The notes below the pieces were generated by a model. The model was not told the origin of the DNA. It ran no database searches and saw only the letters and a list, made by a program, of their open reading frames with translations. The position numbers and the translations under genes are program-made. Of a DNA stretch of 64,000 nt, positions 1 to 9,055 are shown piece by piece; within the stretch, counting starts at the first letter, position 1; the number at the start of each line of letters is the position of its first letter. Origin of the DNA: Solirubrum koreensis (GTDB lineage: Bacteria; Bacteroidota; Bacteroidia; Cytophagales; Hymenobacteraceae); assembly GCF_039541855.1 (NCBI RefSeq), contig NZ_BAABHA010000015.1, forward strand, positions 682,001-746,000, given 5' to 3'.

Positions 1-3000
1 AACAACGCCGCCTTGCCCACGGTAAGTGTGCCCTTGGCATAGGTGAAGCTGTAGTTAGTAGCCGCGCCGCCACTCACCGTAATATCGTAGCTGCCATGCC
101 CGCTAGCGGTAGTGGCAGTGGTGGCGGGAGTGGGGGCGGTGGTCAATACGTTTGCCGATTGGCCAAGCACAAACCCGCTGTAGCTCACCGTGAGCGGAGG
201 ATTTGCGTCGCCGTAGGTTTTGCCCTTGTTGTCGGCAGTTACCAGCAGCACAGCCGGGTTTACCGTTAGCTGTACAGTTTTAGACGCTGCGTTATAGTTG
301 TCGGTAGCGGCTGCGCTAACGCTCAGCGTGTGGTTGCCGGCACCCAAAGCAGCGCCCGAGGCGGGCGAGTAAGTCAGGCCGCCGGCTGCTGAACCACCGG
401 CCACGCCACTGGCTCTGGCGTTTAGTTGGGTGCCGTTTAGCAGGGTGCCGTAGGTAATGTTAGCAGGGGTATCCCACGCAATGCTTTGGTCGGCTTTGGC
501 AATGGTGAGCAAACCGGTGGTGGGGTTGTTGGAAGCACCCAGCTGGTAGTTGTTGTTGGTTAAGGTTGCTTCTACGGCGTAGGTGCCGGCATTAATAGGC
601 TGCACCTCTGTTTTGATGCCCCCCACCGTTTGGTAATACTTGATTGCTACCACACCCAGTCCAACTGGTTCAGTAACAGCGCTGGCTGCCTTTACCGCTC
701 CGGTGTACGTATGGGCTAGGTTGCCAAACGAAATGGTAGCCAAGGCCTTGCCTATGGTCATGCTGCCGTTTGTTTCGGCGGCCAGGTAGTTGGTGCTAGT
801 GGGGTAAGCGCCTTTCACCGCGTATGTGCCGGCATTCAGGGGAGCAGTGGCACTGAACCCACTAGCGCCCGAAGGCTGGTAGGTAACTACGGCGGCTCCT
901 AAATCTGCGCCGTTTATGCCAGTTACGCTCCCCGTTACGGCTTGTGAACTGCCCGTGTACGTGTACCCTGTGGGGTTCAAGTGAAGTGCCACCGTGGGTG
1001 TGGCCTTGCCAATGGCAATGTTTACGCTACCGTTTTGGTCGAAGTAGTTGGTGCCACCGGAAAAGACCCAACTGGCTGTTCCACCGGGTGCATCCGTGAA
1101 CCGGGCGCCCAAGTTCAACGAGCTGTTCAGGCTGATTCCATTCACACCGGTTGCGTTGCCTGTCGCACCGTGTTCGAGGCCATCGTAAATGGTGGAACTG
1201 CCCACTACGGTAACGTTGGCCGTGGCTTTGCCAATGGAAAGCGTGTTTGAACGGTTAGCAGCAGGCTCATAGTTGCCATTGCCTGCGAAGGAAGCATGTA
1301 CTTCGTAAGTGCCGGCGTCTATGGGGGTGACATTTGCGCCGCCCTGCCGGTAAACCACAACTGCATTACCCAGCTGCTGGACGGTTTGGTTGACCGTGAC
1401 ACCTTGGACCGTGGCGCTGCTTACCGCTTTGGCGGTGTTGGTGTACACAAAGGGGCCGCCCACCACTACCGAAATACTCGCTGCGGCCCGGCCAATCGTC
1501 ATCGTGCCTTGGATATTGGCAGCTTGGTAATTCGGGTTGTTCAGCGAAGCGGTGACGGTGTAGGTGCCGGCATTAATTGGGGCTGTGGTGCTAGGACCGT
1601 AGGCTGCCTGGTTGTTGTCTGTTCCGGTGTACATCAGGCCTACCCCGCTTAGGTTAGCGCCGTTTGCTTGGGGGCTGGTGGCAGCCGATGCCGGATGTAC
1701 AAGGCCGTTATAGGTAGCCGTTAAGCTGGATGCGTCGAAAGAAAGCGTCGCGGTGGCCTTGTCGATGGTCATGCTGCCCGTAATGGCCGCGGGCAGGTAG
1801 TTATCGGTTTCGGCATACGAACCTTTTACTGCGTAAGTCCCGGCGTTAAGCGGCTTGGTCGCGCTGAAATCGGCGGCGCCGGCGGCTTTGTAAGTAACCG
1901 AGGCGGCACCCAGACTAACATTGTCCACGCCTGTTACGCTGCCGCTTACTTCCTGATTACTGCCCGTATAAGTGTAAGACGAGGCAATGTTTAGAGCAAC
2001 AGCAGGTGTGGCTTTGCCAATGGCAAGCAGACCGGTTACGCTTGCAATGTGTTGGTTGCTGGCATTTACCAATTGGTAGTTAGCATTGGTGAGGGTTGCC
2101 GTTACCACGTAGTCGCCGGCGTTAAGCGGAATAACGGGAGCGGCATGTTGGCTGTAGGCTACTTGCACGCCCGCCGCCGGTGGTGTAGCAGAGGCGCGTA
2201 CCGTTTTTGGTGAATTGGTATAAGTTTGAGTCAAGTCGGCGGCGGTTAGCGCAATGGTAGCGGGTGCCCGGCCAATGACGAGCGTACCAGTGGCCGCTAG
2301 GGCCGGATTGTAGTTCGCATTGCCTGCAAAGGTTGCCAGCACGCCGTAGCTACCCGCGTTGGTAGGTGCTGTTTCGGGGTTGCCGGCTAGCGAGTAACTC
2401 ACGGCAGGCACCAGCACATCATCATTTACACTGCTTACCGTTGCGCTTTGCACAAAGTGGGCCGAGGCATTGTACAGGTAAGGCCCGCCCACGGTAAGCG
2501 TAATGGTTGGGGTGAACTTATCCACCGTGAAGCGCTGGTCTACGTTGGCGGCAGGGTTATAATTGGCACTGCCTGCTTGCGAAGCGCGTACAACCACCGT
2601 ACCGGCACCGGTAATGGTGATGGTGCTGCCGCTGATGCTGGCAAAGGTGTTGCCTTCGGTAATGCTGAATGTCACGGGGCCGCCCGGTGCGCTGGCACTG
2701 ACCATAAACGGTGCGGCGCCGTAGGTTTTGTCAGTTAATGGGCCGAACGAAATGCTCTGCCCGGCCGGAGCAATGATAAAGGTCCGGTCCTGTGCTTCGG
2801 CCGCTTCAAAGTTGTCGTTGCCAGGCTGGGTAGCCCGCACCGTTACGCTGCCGGCACCAGAAATGGAAAGCATATTGCCGTTAAGGCTGGCAAAAGCGTT
2901 GCCGGCAACAATGCTGTAACTAACAGTAAGTCCCGAGGATGCCGTGGCGCCCAGGTCAAACGCCGCGTCGCCAAACGTTTTGGCACCGGGGTTGGCAAAC

Positions 3001-5684
3001 GTGATGCTTTGCGTTGCCCGGTTTACAACAATACTGTTTGTGGTAGAAGCGGAATTGAAGTTGCGGGTGTCATTCGGGGCAAAAGCGGCAGTTAGGCCAT
3101 AAGCTCCAGTTTTTGCAGCCAGTACAGTGGCCTCGGTAACGTTGCTTCCTCCGGTATGGGAGTAGGTAATAGCACCGGGCAGTACTTGGCCGTTAAAGCT
3201 GGCCGATGCCGTTAGTTTCCCGCCCAGTGTGGTTCCGTAGCCGATGGCTGCCAGCGGCGTGGGCAACCAGCTAACCGTTGGCGTAGCCTTTCCAATGCGA
3301 AGCGTGCCGGTTACCGGCGTAGTTCCATCGGCAAGCTTGTAGTTCGCATTGTCAAGCGTTGCCTCAATGGCGTAGTCGCCCGCAGCAGTAGGCGCTGGCT
3401 CTGCCGTACGGCTTGCGCCGGTTCCCTGGAAATAAGCCAGCGTTACGCCACTCAGGCCCGCCGGAACGGTAGCAGCTGTGGCTGCCAACGCCGAACCGGT
3501 GTAAGTGCGCTCCGTATTGCTGAGCACAATTTCGGCTATTGCCTGGTCCACGGTTAATTGCCCGCTGACGTAGGTTATGTCGTAATTGTCCGCTGTAAAA
3601 GTGCCTCCGCTGGCTCCCGATGCGACAATGGTGTATGGTCCCCCGTCCACACTTGCTGTTGCTGCAGCACCCGTGCTGGTCAGTGTAACGCTGCCCACGG
3701 TTTCGCTATTTGCCAAGCCGGTAGTGGTAAAGGCAGAAGTGCCAAGCACCAGTGCTTGGTTGTAAACCTTAGAGCGGTTATTCGCCGTTATGGTCAGCTC
3801 TTTGGGAATGACAGTCAAACTGCCGGAAACGTAGCGAATGGTGTAGTTCTCCAGACCCGTTCCTGTCGCCGCATCCGGCGTAATTTCATACTGCGAACCG
3901 GCTACGGAAGCCGTGCGGGCAGCACCTGTGCTGCTAAGGGTCACGCTGGTTACCGTGTTGCCGTTAACTAGGCCAGTAGGCGTGAATTCGGTGCCTGCGA
4001 AGTTGACCAAGTCACCGTATGTTTTGCTACGGCTATTGGCCGTAATCGTAAGCGGCGCGGGAGAAATTGAAAGGGTAGCAGTTCTCTCAGCTGCAAGGTA
4101 GCTGCCACTGGCAACCTGTAACGCTTTAATAGTGACAGTGCCAGCCCCAGTAATAAGTACCTGGCCGCTTGCCGAAACCGTGGCGCTGCTGCCCGAGGCC
4201 AGTGAGTAGGTTATGGTACCTGCCGAGTTGGAAGTTGCCGAAACAGTAAACCCGGCGTCGCCATACATTTTGCTGATGTCGGCAAACTCAATTGTAGGTG
4301 GTACCAACACAGTAAACGACGTGCTGCTCACGCCCATTCCGTTTGGGGTAACCACACTGATCTGGCCAGAACTTGCTCCCGCAGGTACCGTTGCCGTAAT
4401 GCTGGCGTCACTGTTCACCGTGTAAACGGCCGATACACCGTTAAAGCGTACCGCTGTGGCGCCAGTGAACAAGCTGCCACTAACCGCTACACTGGCCCCA
4501 ACGGCCCCCGATGCAGGCGATACGGCCGTGATAATTGGGGCGCAGCCTTCGTCAATCTGCCCATTACAGTTGTCATCAATGCCATTGCCGCACACTTCCA
4601 ATGCGCCGGGGTACACAGCTCTGCTGTCGTCGTCGCAGTCGTTGCTGTTGCTAACGTAGCCCGAGGGAGCGGAGCAGGCTTGAACTGATGCCGCCGCTTT
4701 GCCGAAGGTGTCGCCGTCGTTGTCCAGGAAATAGGTCTGCAGTGGCAGCACCGTAACCGTATGCGTGGCGGTAATCGGACCATTACAGCCTGCCGCGCTG
4801 GCCGTAATAACACTGGTGCCGCTGTAGCCAGCCGCGTAGGTTACAGTTCCGGAAGAAGCTACTATGCTGTTGCCCGCAGCTACCGATGCTGCGTCCAAGC
4901 CGTACGAAACGCCGGTTGCATTGGTAGCCGTGGCGCTGTAGGTAACGGTACCGCCCGCTTGGCAGCGCGAAGACGTGTTGCCCGATGTAAAAACAGGTGT
5001 GCCAACTGTGGGGTCTATAGTTATAGTAGCAGGTTGTGATAGAGCAGTAGCGCAAGCTCCATTCTGAACCAAAGCCCTGAACTGAGTAGTTGCCGTTAAA
5101 CCCGAATACGAATGCGTAGGAGTCGTATTGCTGATAAAAGTCCAGGTATTCCCATTGTCAACAGATTGCTCCCACTTCAACACCTCACCTCTATGGTCAG
5201 TTAAAGTTAGTGAACGGCTGATGCCACTTGCCGTACAAATGGTTGTAGACCCTCTGATTGAGCCGCCAACCGAAACTTCGGAGACCGTAAGTTTGGCTAC
5301 ACTTGAAAAGGTTGTGATGTTGGACTGTTTTGCAATGCATCGATATTCATAATTGTGCATCGCGGCTAAAGCATTTGATACCGTCAAAACGGATGTGCTA
5401 CTGCCACTGTATATAGAGTTGTTCTGTAAGTTGTTAAAAGCTCCAGTTCCCGTGTTTACCTGCCATTGATAACCCAAGGAAGCATTGACTCCCGCAATAG
5501 GAGATGCAGATACAGTAAAGGAGGCCTGCCCACCAACGCATACTGTTTTATCCGTTGGTTGTTGAACAAACTGATGGACTTGGGCAAAAGAAATCTGGGG
5601 TATAGTAAGGCAGAACAGGAGAAAGAAAACGCGGTGGATCTTACTTGTTTCTCTCCAAAGTGAATAGTGTAAAGGTGTGTTCAT
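1..5684 (-). CDS. Giant secreted MBG-domain adhesin with MopE-like metal-binding motif (3' end off the window)
   Basis: Open frame of about 1,894 codons running off the left edge, so the C-terminus is missing. The start is the ATG at 5684; it gives a signal peptide with a hydrophobic stretch (VFFLLFCLTIP) and a likely cut near SFA-Q at residue 34. Next come Ig/PKD-like segments (about 35-310). A MopE-type putative metal-binding motif follows at about 316-380, with DNDGD, a CSAPSGYV element, NDCDDD and GNGIDDNCNGQIDEGC. An IPT/TIG-like domain lies at about 381-465. The rest is a long series of MBG-type repeats, recognisable by recurring phrases such as KTYGD, NAGTY, ATFAGNANY and IGKAT. Such proteins are cell-surface adhesins or T9SS cargo in Bacteroidota; the sorting domain would lie outside the window. 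The protein is seen directly; the adhesin role is inferred from the domain types. Confidence 0.85.
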   Translation of the reverse strand, partial: MNTPLHYSLWRETSKIHRVFFLLFCLTIPQISFAQVHQFVQQPTDKTVCVGGQASFTVSASPIAGVNASLGYQWQVNTGTGAFNNLQNNSIYSGSSTSVLTVSNALAAMHNYEYRCIAKQSNITTFSSVAKLTVSEVSVGGSIRGSTTICTASGISRSLTLTDHRGEVLKWEQSVDNGNTWTFISNTTPTHSYSGLTATTQFRALVQNGACATALSQPATITIDPTVGTPVFTSGNTSSRCQAGGTVTYSATATNATGVSYGLDAASVAAGNSIVASSGTVTYAAGYSGTSVITASAAGCNGPITATHTVTVLPLQTYFLDNDGDTFGKAAASVQACSAPSGYVSNSNDCDDDSRAVYPGALEVCGNGIDDNCNGQIDEGCAPIITAVSPASGAVGASVAVSGSLFTGATAVRFNGVSAVYTVNSDASITATVPAGASSGQISVVTPNGMGVSSTSFTVLVPPTIEFADISKMYGDAGFTVSATSNSAGTITYSLASGSSATVSASGQVLITGAGTVTIKALQVASGSYLAAERTATLSISPAPLTITANSRSKTYGDLVNFAGTEFTPTGLVNGNTVTSVTLSSTGAARTASVAGSQYEITPDAATGTGLENYTIRYVSGSLTVIPKELTITANNRSKVYNQALVLGTSAFTTTGLANSETVGSVTLTSTGAAATASVDGGPYTIVASGASGGTFTADNYDITYVSGQLTVDQAIAEIVLSNTERTYTGSALAATAATVPAGLSGVTLAYFQGTGASRTAEPAPTAAGDYAIEATLDNANYKLADGTTPVTGTLRIGKATPTVSWLPTPLAAIGYGTTLGGKLTASASFNGQVLPGAITYSHTGGSNVTEATVLAAKTGAYGLTAAFAPNDTRNFNSASTTNSIVVNRATQSITFANPGAKTFGDAAFDLGATASSGLTVSYSIVAGNAFASLNGNMLSISGAGSVTVRATQPGNDNFEAAEAQDRTFIIAPAGQSISFGPLTDKTYGAAPFMVSASAPGGPVTFSITEGNTFASISGSTITITGAGTVVVRASQAGSANYNPAANVDQRFTVDKFTPTITLTVGGPYLYNASAHFVQSATVSSVNDDVLVPAVSYSLAGNPETAPTNAGSYGVLATFAGNANYNPALAATGTLVIGRAPATIALTAADLTQTYTNSPKTVRASATPPAAGVQVAYSQHAAPVIPLNAGDYVVTATLTNANYQLVNASNQHIASVTGLLAIGKATPAVALNIASSYTYTGSNQEVSGSVTGVDNVSLGAASVTYKAAGAADFSATKPLNAGTYAVKGSYAETDNYLPAAITGSMTIDKATATLSFDASSLTATYNGLVHPASAATSPQANGANLSGVGLMYTGTDNNQAAYGPSTTAPINAGTYTVTASLNNPNYQAANIQGTMTIGRAAASISVVVGGPFVYTNTAKAVSSATVQGVTVNQTVQQLGNAVVVYRQGGANVTPIDAGTYEVHASFAGNGNYEPAANRSNTLSIGKATANVTVVGSSTIYDGLEHGATGNATGVNGISLNSSLNLGARFTDAPGGTASWVFSGGTNYFDQNGSVNIAIGKATPTVALHLNPTGYTYTGSSQAVTGSVTGINGADLGAAVVTYQPSGASGFSATAPLNAGTYAVKGAYPTSTNYLAAETNGSMTIGKALATISFGNLAHTYTGAVKAASAVTEPVGLGVVAIKYYQTVGGIKTEVQPINAGTYAVEATLTNNNYQLGASNNPTTGLLTIAKADQSIAWDTPANITYGTLLNGTQLNARASGVAGGSAAGGLTYSPASGAALGAGNHTLSVSAAATDNYNAASKTVQLTVNPAVLLVTADNKGKTYGDANPPLTVSYSGFVLGQSANVLTTAPTPATTATTASGHGSYDITVSGGAATNYSFTYAKGTLTVGKAAL

Positions 5685-6231
5685 GGGGGCAAGCGAGTTA
5701 AGGTGTTGAAACCGTTTCGGTAAGCGCATAGGAATTCCTGCCCAGCGTCTAAGCGGGGAATTCGAGCAAGGTGATTAGGGCAGTTTTAAGGCAGAAATAC
5801 TCTATGACTTGTCATAAGGTAATAACTTAGGTATTAAATCAATAAAAAATATAAAACTTTCTTTCGCCGAAGACGTAAAAAGCCTCTTGTAGCCTGCAAG
5901 GGCGTTTTGTCTACTAGCCAAAAAGTCTACTTAGACCGCTCATGCACGAGGTTGCTATTGTGAAAAATAGAATGTATATGGGTTTTATTAAATAATTTGG
6001 TGCCTGATGTTCGTCGACTTAATGAGTAGTGTCATATAAAAGAAGCAGAGTCACAGCGGCAGATGCGGGCAAAAGGCCGCCCAGTTCATGTTGCATAAGA
6101 GCAAGGCTTCCATGTCCAGAATCTGAAAGAGCATAGTTGCAGGCTACCGGCCAAATGTGTGTCTACACGTGGCCTGTTTAGCGGGCAAATCCGGGCAATT
6201 GAACTGGCTACCAACTGGTTTATAAACGCGA
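5685..6231. other. Gene-free, AT-rich gap
   Basis: No convincing gene. The stretch from about 5790 to 6060 is markedly AT-rich compared with the GC-rich surroundings and probably holds the promoter of the minus-strand MBG adhesin. I could not place a clear Bacteroidota -33/-7 pair in it. Confidence 0.5.
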
Positions 6232-6260
6232 AAGAGGCCCGGCATTTTGCCGGGCCTCTT
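6232..6260 (-). terminator. Hairpin terminator after the disordered protein gene
   Basis: A perfect 13-bp inverted repeat (arms 6232-6244 and 6248-6260) with a TTT loop lies just past the stop of the minus-strand gene at 6284. The U-tract is short, so it may be a weak or Rho-assisted terminator. Confidence 0.6.
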
Positions 6261-6283
6261 GATTACCAATGCAGCAAAGCCGA

Positions 6284-7168
6284 TTATCGCCGCTGGCTGC
6301 CAGCGCCGTACTCACCAAACCGGTCACTGCGGTCGTCACGGTCGTTGCGGCGGCGTTGGTCATCGTCGTGGTGGTCGTAGCCGCGGTTGGTGCGGTTGCG
6401 GCTTTCGTCGTCGTAGAGGCTGCTGGAATAGTCGTCGCCGTAGCCGAAGTCCGAGCGGCGGCCGTTGCGGTTGCTACCATCGTAGCGGCGTTCGGGCTGC
6501 CCGTCGGTGTCGCGGGAGTTGGGGCGACGGTTATCGGCGGGGCGGGTACGCTCCTCGCCCTGGTCGTAACGGTCGGAATAAGAGCCGTATGATTCCTGGC
6601 CGCCGCGGGCGCGTTCGTAGCTGGTGCCACGGTAATCGTTGCGGTTGTCGTCGCGCGGTTGCGGGCTCGACCAGCCCCGGGTGTCGCGCTCGTACATGGC
6701 GCCGTAGCGCGCCGAGTCGGGCTCGTTCTGGTAGCGGTAGTTGGCCTCGCGGCTCGATTCGCGCCGGCGACGCAGGTCGGCATCGTCGTCTTCGAGGCGG
6801 CGGGCGGCGCTGCCGGGCCGGCCGGCAATGCCGTAGTTGCTGTAGCCGTGGCGCGAGTTGTCGAAATCGTAGTTGGAGCGCGGGTCGTAGTGCGGGCGCT
6901 GCGGGTCGTTGTGCGAGTCGTAGTACTGCGGACCGTTGCGGTAGTTGTCGGCTTCCTGTTGGCGGCCGCGGTCATTGCCGCCGCGGTAGTCGCCTTCGTA
7001 ACCCCGGGGCCGGTTCTCCGACTGTCCGCCGAAATCGTTCGGGCGGTTGCGGGCGTTGGGGGCGTTGCGGGAGGCCGGTGCGCCGTGGTCGTCCTCGTCG
7101 TTGTGGCGTTGGCCGGCGCGGTGGTCGTCCTGGTGGTGTGAGCGGCGGGAATTCGGGGAATTGGCCAT
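6284..7168 (-). CDS. Arg/Asp/Asn/Tyr-rich intrinsically disordered protein
   Basis: Predicted 294-residue protein built almost entirely from R, D, N, Y, G, S and Q, with very few aliphatic residues, no signal peptide and no membrane segment. Runs such as DDDADLRRRRE and HHDDDQRRRNDRDDR show alternating opposite charges; tyrosines are spread through the chain. Other frames of this region are also open because of the biased composition. I chose this one because it yields a coherent hydrophilic protein with GC-rich third positions, while the alternatives read as Ala/Val/Thr/Gly/Arg stretches. I recognise no family. It could be a stress-related or nucleic-acid-associated disordered protein, but that is a guess from composition alone. 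Confidence 0.6.
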   Translation of the reverse strand: MANSPNSRRSHHQDDHRAGQRHNDEDDHGAPASRNAPNARNRPNDFGGQSENRPRGYEGDYRGGNDRGRQQEADNYRNGPQYYDSHNDPQRPHYDPRSNYDFDNSRHGYSNYGIAGRPGSAARRLEDDDADLRRRRESSREANYRYQNEPDSARYGAMYERDTRGWSSPQPRDDNRNDYRGTSYERARGGQESYGSYSDRYDQGEERTRPADNRRPNSRDTDGQPERRYDGSNRNGRRSDFGYGDDYSSSLYDDESRNRTNRGYDHHDDDQRRRNDRDDRSDRFGEYGAGSQRR

Positions 7169-7294
7169 AGCAGCGAGTCGTTAGGAGGTTGGTTGTGGTA
7201 GGCTAGAATGTACCCCGCCGCGGGCCGGAAGGTTACGCTGCTGCCGCCGCACCCGGTTAGCAGGCAGCTACGGATTCCGACATTGTAACGCAAC

Positions 7295-7321
7295 AAAAAG
7301 CCCCGGTCACTAGCCGGGGCT
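7295..7321 (-). terminator. Intrinsic terminator, minus orientation
   Basis: Arms 7299-7306 and 7314-7321 (AGCCCCGG / CCGGGGCT) are followed on the minus strand by a T-run (AAAAA at 7295-7299 on the plus strand). It lies upstream of the disordered-protein gene, so it ends transcription coming from the 7500-7800 region. Confidence 0.6.
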
Positions 7322-7473
7322 CCACTCACCAGGAACGTGTTTCACTCACCAAAGCGTTTCTGTTTCCCGGGGCAAAGGTGCAGCCGGTATATTACCCCAG
7401 CGTGAAGCCGCCGTTAGGCTTTCGAGACGGAGCAGCACGGCGGAATAGAATACGGCCTCTGCCCATCAAACGC

Positions 7474-7500
7474 AAAAAGCCGCTGCTCGAAAGCAGCGGC
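7474..7500 (-). terminator. Strong intrinsic terminator, minus orientation
   Basis: A 9-bp GC stem (7479-7487 with 7492-7500) closed by a CGAA tetraloop is followed on the minus strand by five T residues (7474-7478). No protein gene precedes it on that strand before galM, whose stop is 360 bp upstream. Confidence 0.7.
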
Positions 7501-7772
7501 CCTGGCCCCTGGTGCAAAGTCCATTCACCCTAACTTCCTTGTCCCAGCGGCACCACAGCCAGGGCTGACTATGGCCGAATTCCACCCTACCTACTATTGC
7601 CGTAGCCAAAACCAACGGTTTCAAACCTTCCCCGGTGTCTCCACACCTGGCGCCAGTAGGTAGCGAAGCCATTGCACCGGGCGGCGGAACCACCGCAGTA
7701 CCTCGGACATCAACTTCGTCTCAAAGCTACTACCGGCCCAGCGCGTTGCGTGGGCTTCTTGGGTGAATGACT
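7479..7772 (-). ncRNA. Candidate structured RNA of unknown class
   Basis: This gap between galM and the disordered-protein gene has no plausible coding sequence but carries nested complementarity. CATTCACCC at 7522-7530 pairs perfectly with GGGTGAATG at 7761-7769, and three further base pairs (7518-7520 with 7770-7772) continue the helix past a single bulged base. Inside it, CTACCTACT at 7587-7595 pairs with AGTAGGTAG at 7655-7663, and a local hairpin sits at 7634-7647. The whole ends, on the minus strand, in the terminator at 7474-7500. That layout is what a free-standing RNA gene or a long leader would show. I looked for the landmarks of RNase P RNA, tmRNA and SRP RNA and did not find them. 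The strand follows from the terminators. Identity is unknown and covariation is untested. Confidence 0.4.
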
Positions 7773-7863
7773 GACCTGACTGGCTGAAAGACAGCCACGG
7801 CTATGCGAACGGAAACAGGCCCGTCAGATGCTGTAACGGTAGAGTCTTGTTGCTACAAGGCGG

Positions 7864-8955
7864 CTACGCTTCGGCCCGCACGCCGAACCGGTACACGGTG
7901 GTAGACCGAAATACCTGCCCAGGGCGCAGAATGGTGCCCGGAAACGCGGGGTGATTGGGCGAATCGGGGAAGTGCTGGGTTTCCAGGCAGAAACCGTAGT
8001 GCTGGGTGTAGGGCACGTTGTCTTTGCCCACTAGCGAGCCGTCGAGGAAATTGCCGGCGTAAAACTGTATGCCGGGTTGGCTGGTAAGCACCGTGAGCGT
8101 CCGGCCGCTGGTGGGCTCGTACACAAACGCGGCGCGGTGCAGGCCCGAGGGCGCCAGCGGCGCGGGCAGCACCCAGTTGTGGTCGTAACCGCCGGGCACC
8201 TGGGCGATGCGCGCCCCAATGGCGGTGGGCTCCCGGAAATCGAAGGGCGTGCCGGCCACGGCGCGCAGCTCGCCGGTGGGAATCAGCGTGTCGTCGACCA
8301 CGGTGTAGCGGTCGGCGGGAATGGTCAGCTCGTGGCCGAGGGCGTTGGGCACCTGGCCGTGGGCGAGGTTGAAGTAGCTGTGCTGCGTCAGGTTCAGGGG
8401 CGTGGCGCGGTCGGTGGAAGCGCGGTACTCAATGCGCAGGCTGTTGTCGGCGCAGAGCACGTACTCTACCTCCAGGTGTAGGGTGCCGGGGTAGCCTTCC
8501 TCGCCGTGGGGGCTGTGGTAACCCAGGCGCAGGGCCGGGCTGCCGTCGGGGGCCAGGTGCGGGGTGGCGTTCCACATCACTTGGTTGAAGCCGCGGGTGC
8601 CGCCGTGCAGGTGGTTGGAGCCGTTGTTTACCGCCAGCTGGTAAGTATGCCCATCGAGGGTGAAATGGCCGTTGGCAATGCGGTTGGCGTAGCGCCCAAT
8701 GAGGGCTCCGAAGTAGGGATTGGCCTGCTGGTAGGCCGGGCTCAGGTAGCCCTCAAGCGAGTCGAAACCCAGCACCACATCGGAGAGGTTGCCGTGGCGG
8801 TCGGGCACGAACAGATGGGTGAGGATGCCGCCGTAAGGCGTAATGCGGGCCTCGGTGCCGTGGGCGTTAACGAGGCTGAACAGCGGCACGGCCTCGCCCG
8901 TGGGCGCGGTGCCAAACGAAACCGACGTGGGAGTAGACGAAGAGGCCATGCGCAA
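7864..8955 (-). CDS. galM: Aldose 1-epimerase (mutarotase)
   Basis: Interconverts the alpha and beta anomers of galactose and glucose, the entry step of the Leloir pathway. The 363-residue length is usual for the family. Family motifs are present: GALIGRYANRI near 84-93, NHLHGG at 114-119 with the substrate-binding histidine, TQHSYFNL with the catalytic acid His192, YDHNWVL near 257-263, the PGIQFYAGNFLDG segment, and Glu325 in FCLETQHFPD as the catalytic base. There is no signal peptide, so it is cytoplasmic. An ATG two codons downstream (8949) is an equally good start. The lipoprotein gene upstream is on the same strand 100 bp away. galK and galT lie about 30 kb off rather than beside it. 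Confidence 0.93.
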   Translation of the reverse strand: MRMASSSTPTSVSFGTAPTGEAVPLFSLVNAHGTEARITPYGGILTHLFVPDRHGNLSDVVLGFDSLEGYLSPAYQQANPYFGALIGRYANRIANGHFTLDGHTYQLAVNNGSNHLHGGTRGFNQVMWNATPHLAPDGSPALRLGYHSPHGEEGYPGTLHLEVEYVLCADNSLRIEYRASTDRATPLNLTQHSYFNLAHGQVPNALGHELTIPADRYTVVDDTLIPTGELRAVAGTPFDFREPTAIGARIAQVPGGYDHNWVLPAPLAPSGLHRAAFVYEPTSGRTLTVLTSQPGIQFYAGNFLDGSLVGKDNVPYTQHYGFCLETQHFPDSPNHPAFPGTILRPGQVFRSTTVYRFGVRAEA

Positions 8956-9055
8956 CCGGGTTAGCGGGAGAAGAAAGCAATCAATACTGAAAAACGGTAC
9001 GGGCTATACGACGCGTCGTTGCCTTTGGCTGGCGTGACGGGTAGCGCAACAAGGT

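Noticed and set aside
6220..7329. Alternative frames over the disordered protein, including a 369-codon minus-strand frame and several plus-strand frames
   Set aside because: They overlap the terminator hairpins at both ends and read as Thr/Ala/Arg or Val/Ala runs; the chosen frame is the only coherent hydrophilic protein.
7479..7772. Cobalamin riboswitch or RNase P RNA
   Set aside because: A CGGTGCAA string on the minus strand recalled the cobalamin element, but the rest of the box and a suitable target gene are missing; the conserved RNase P strings were not found.
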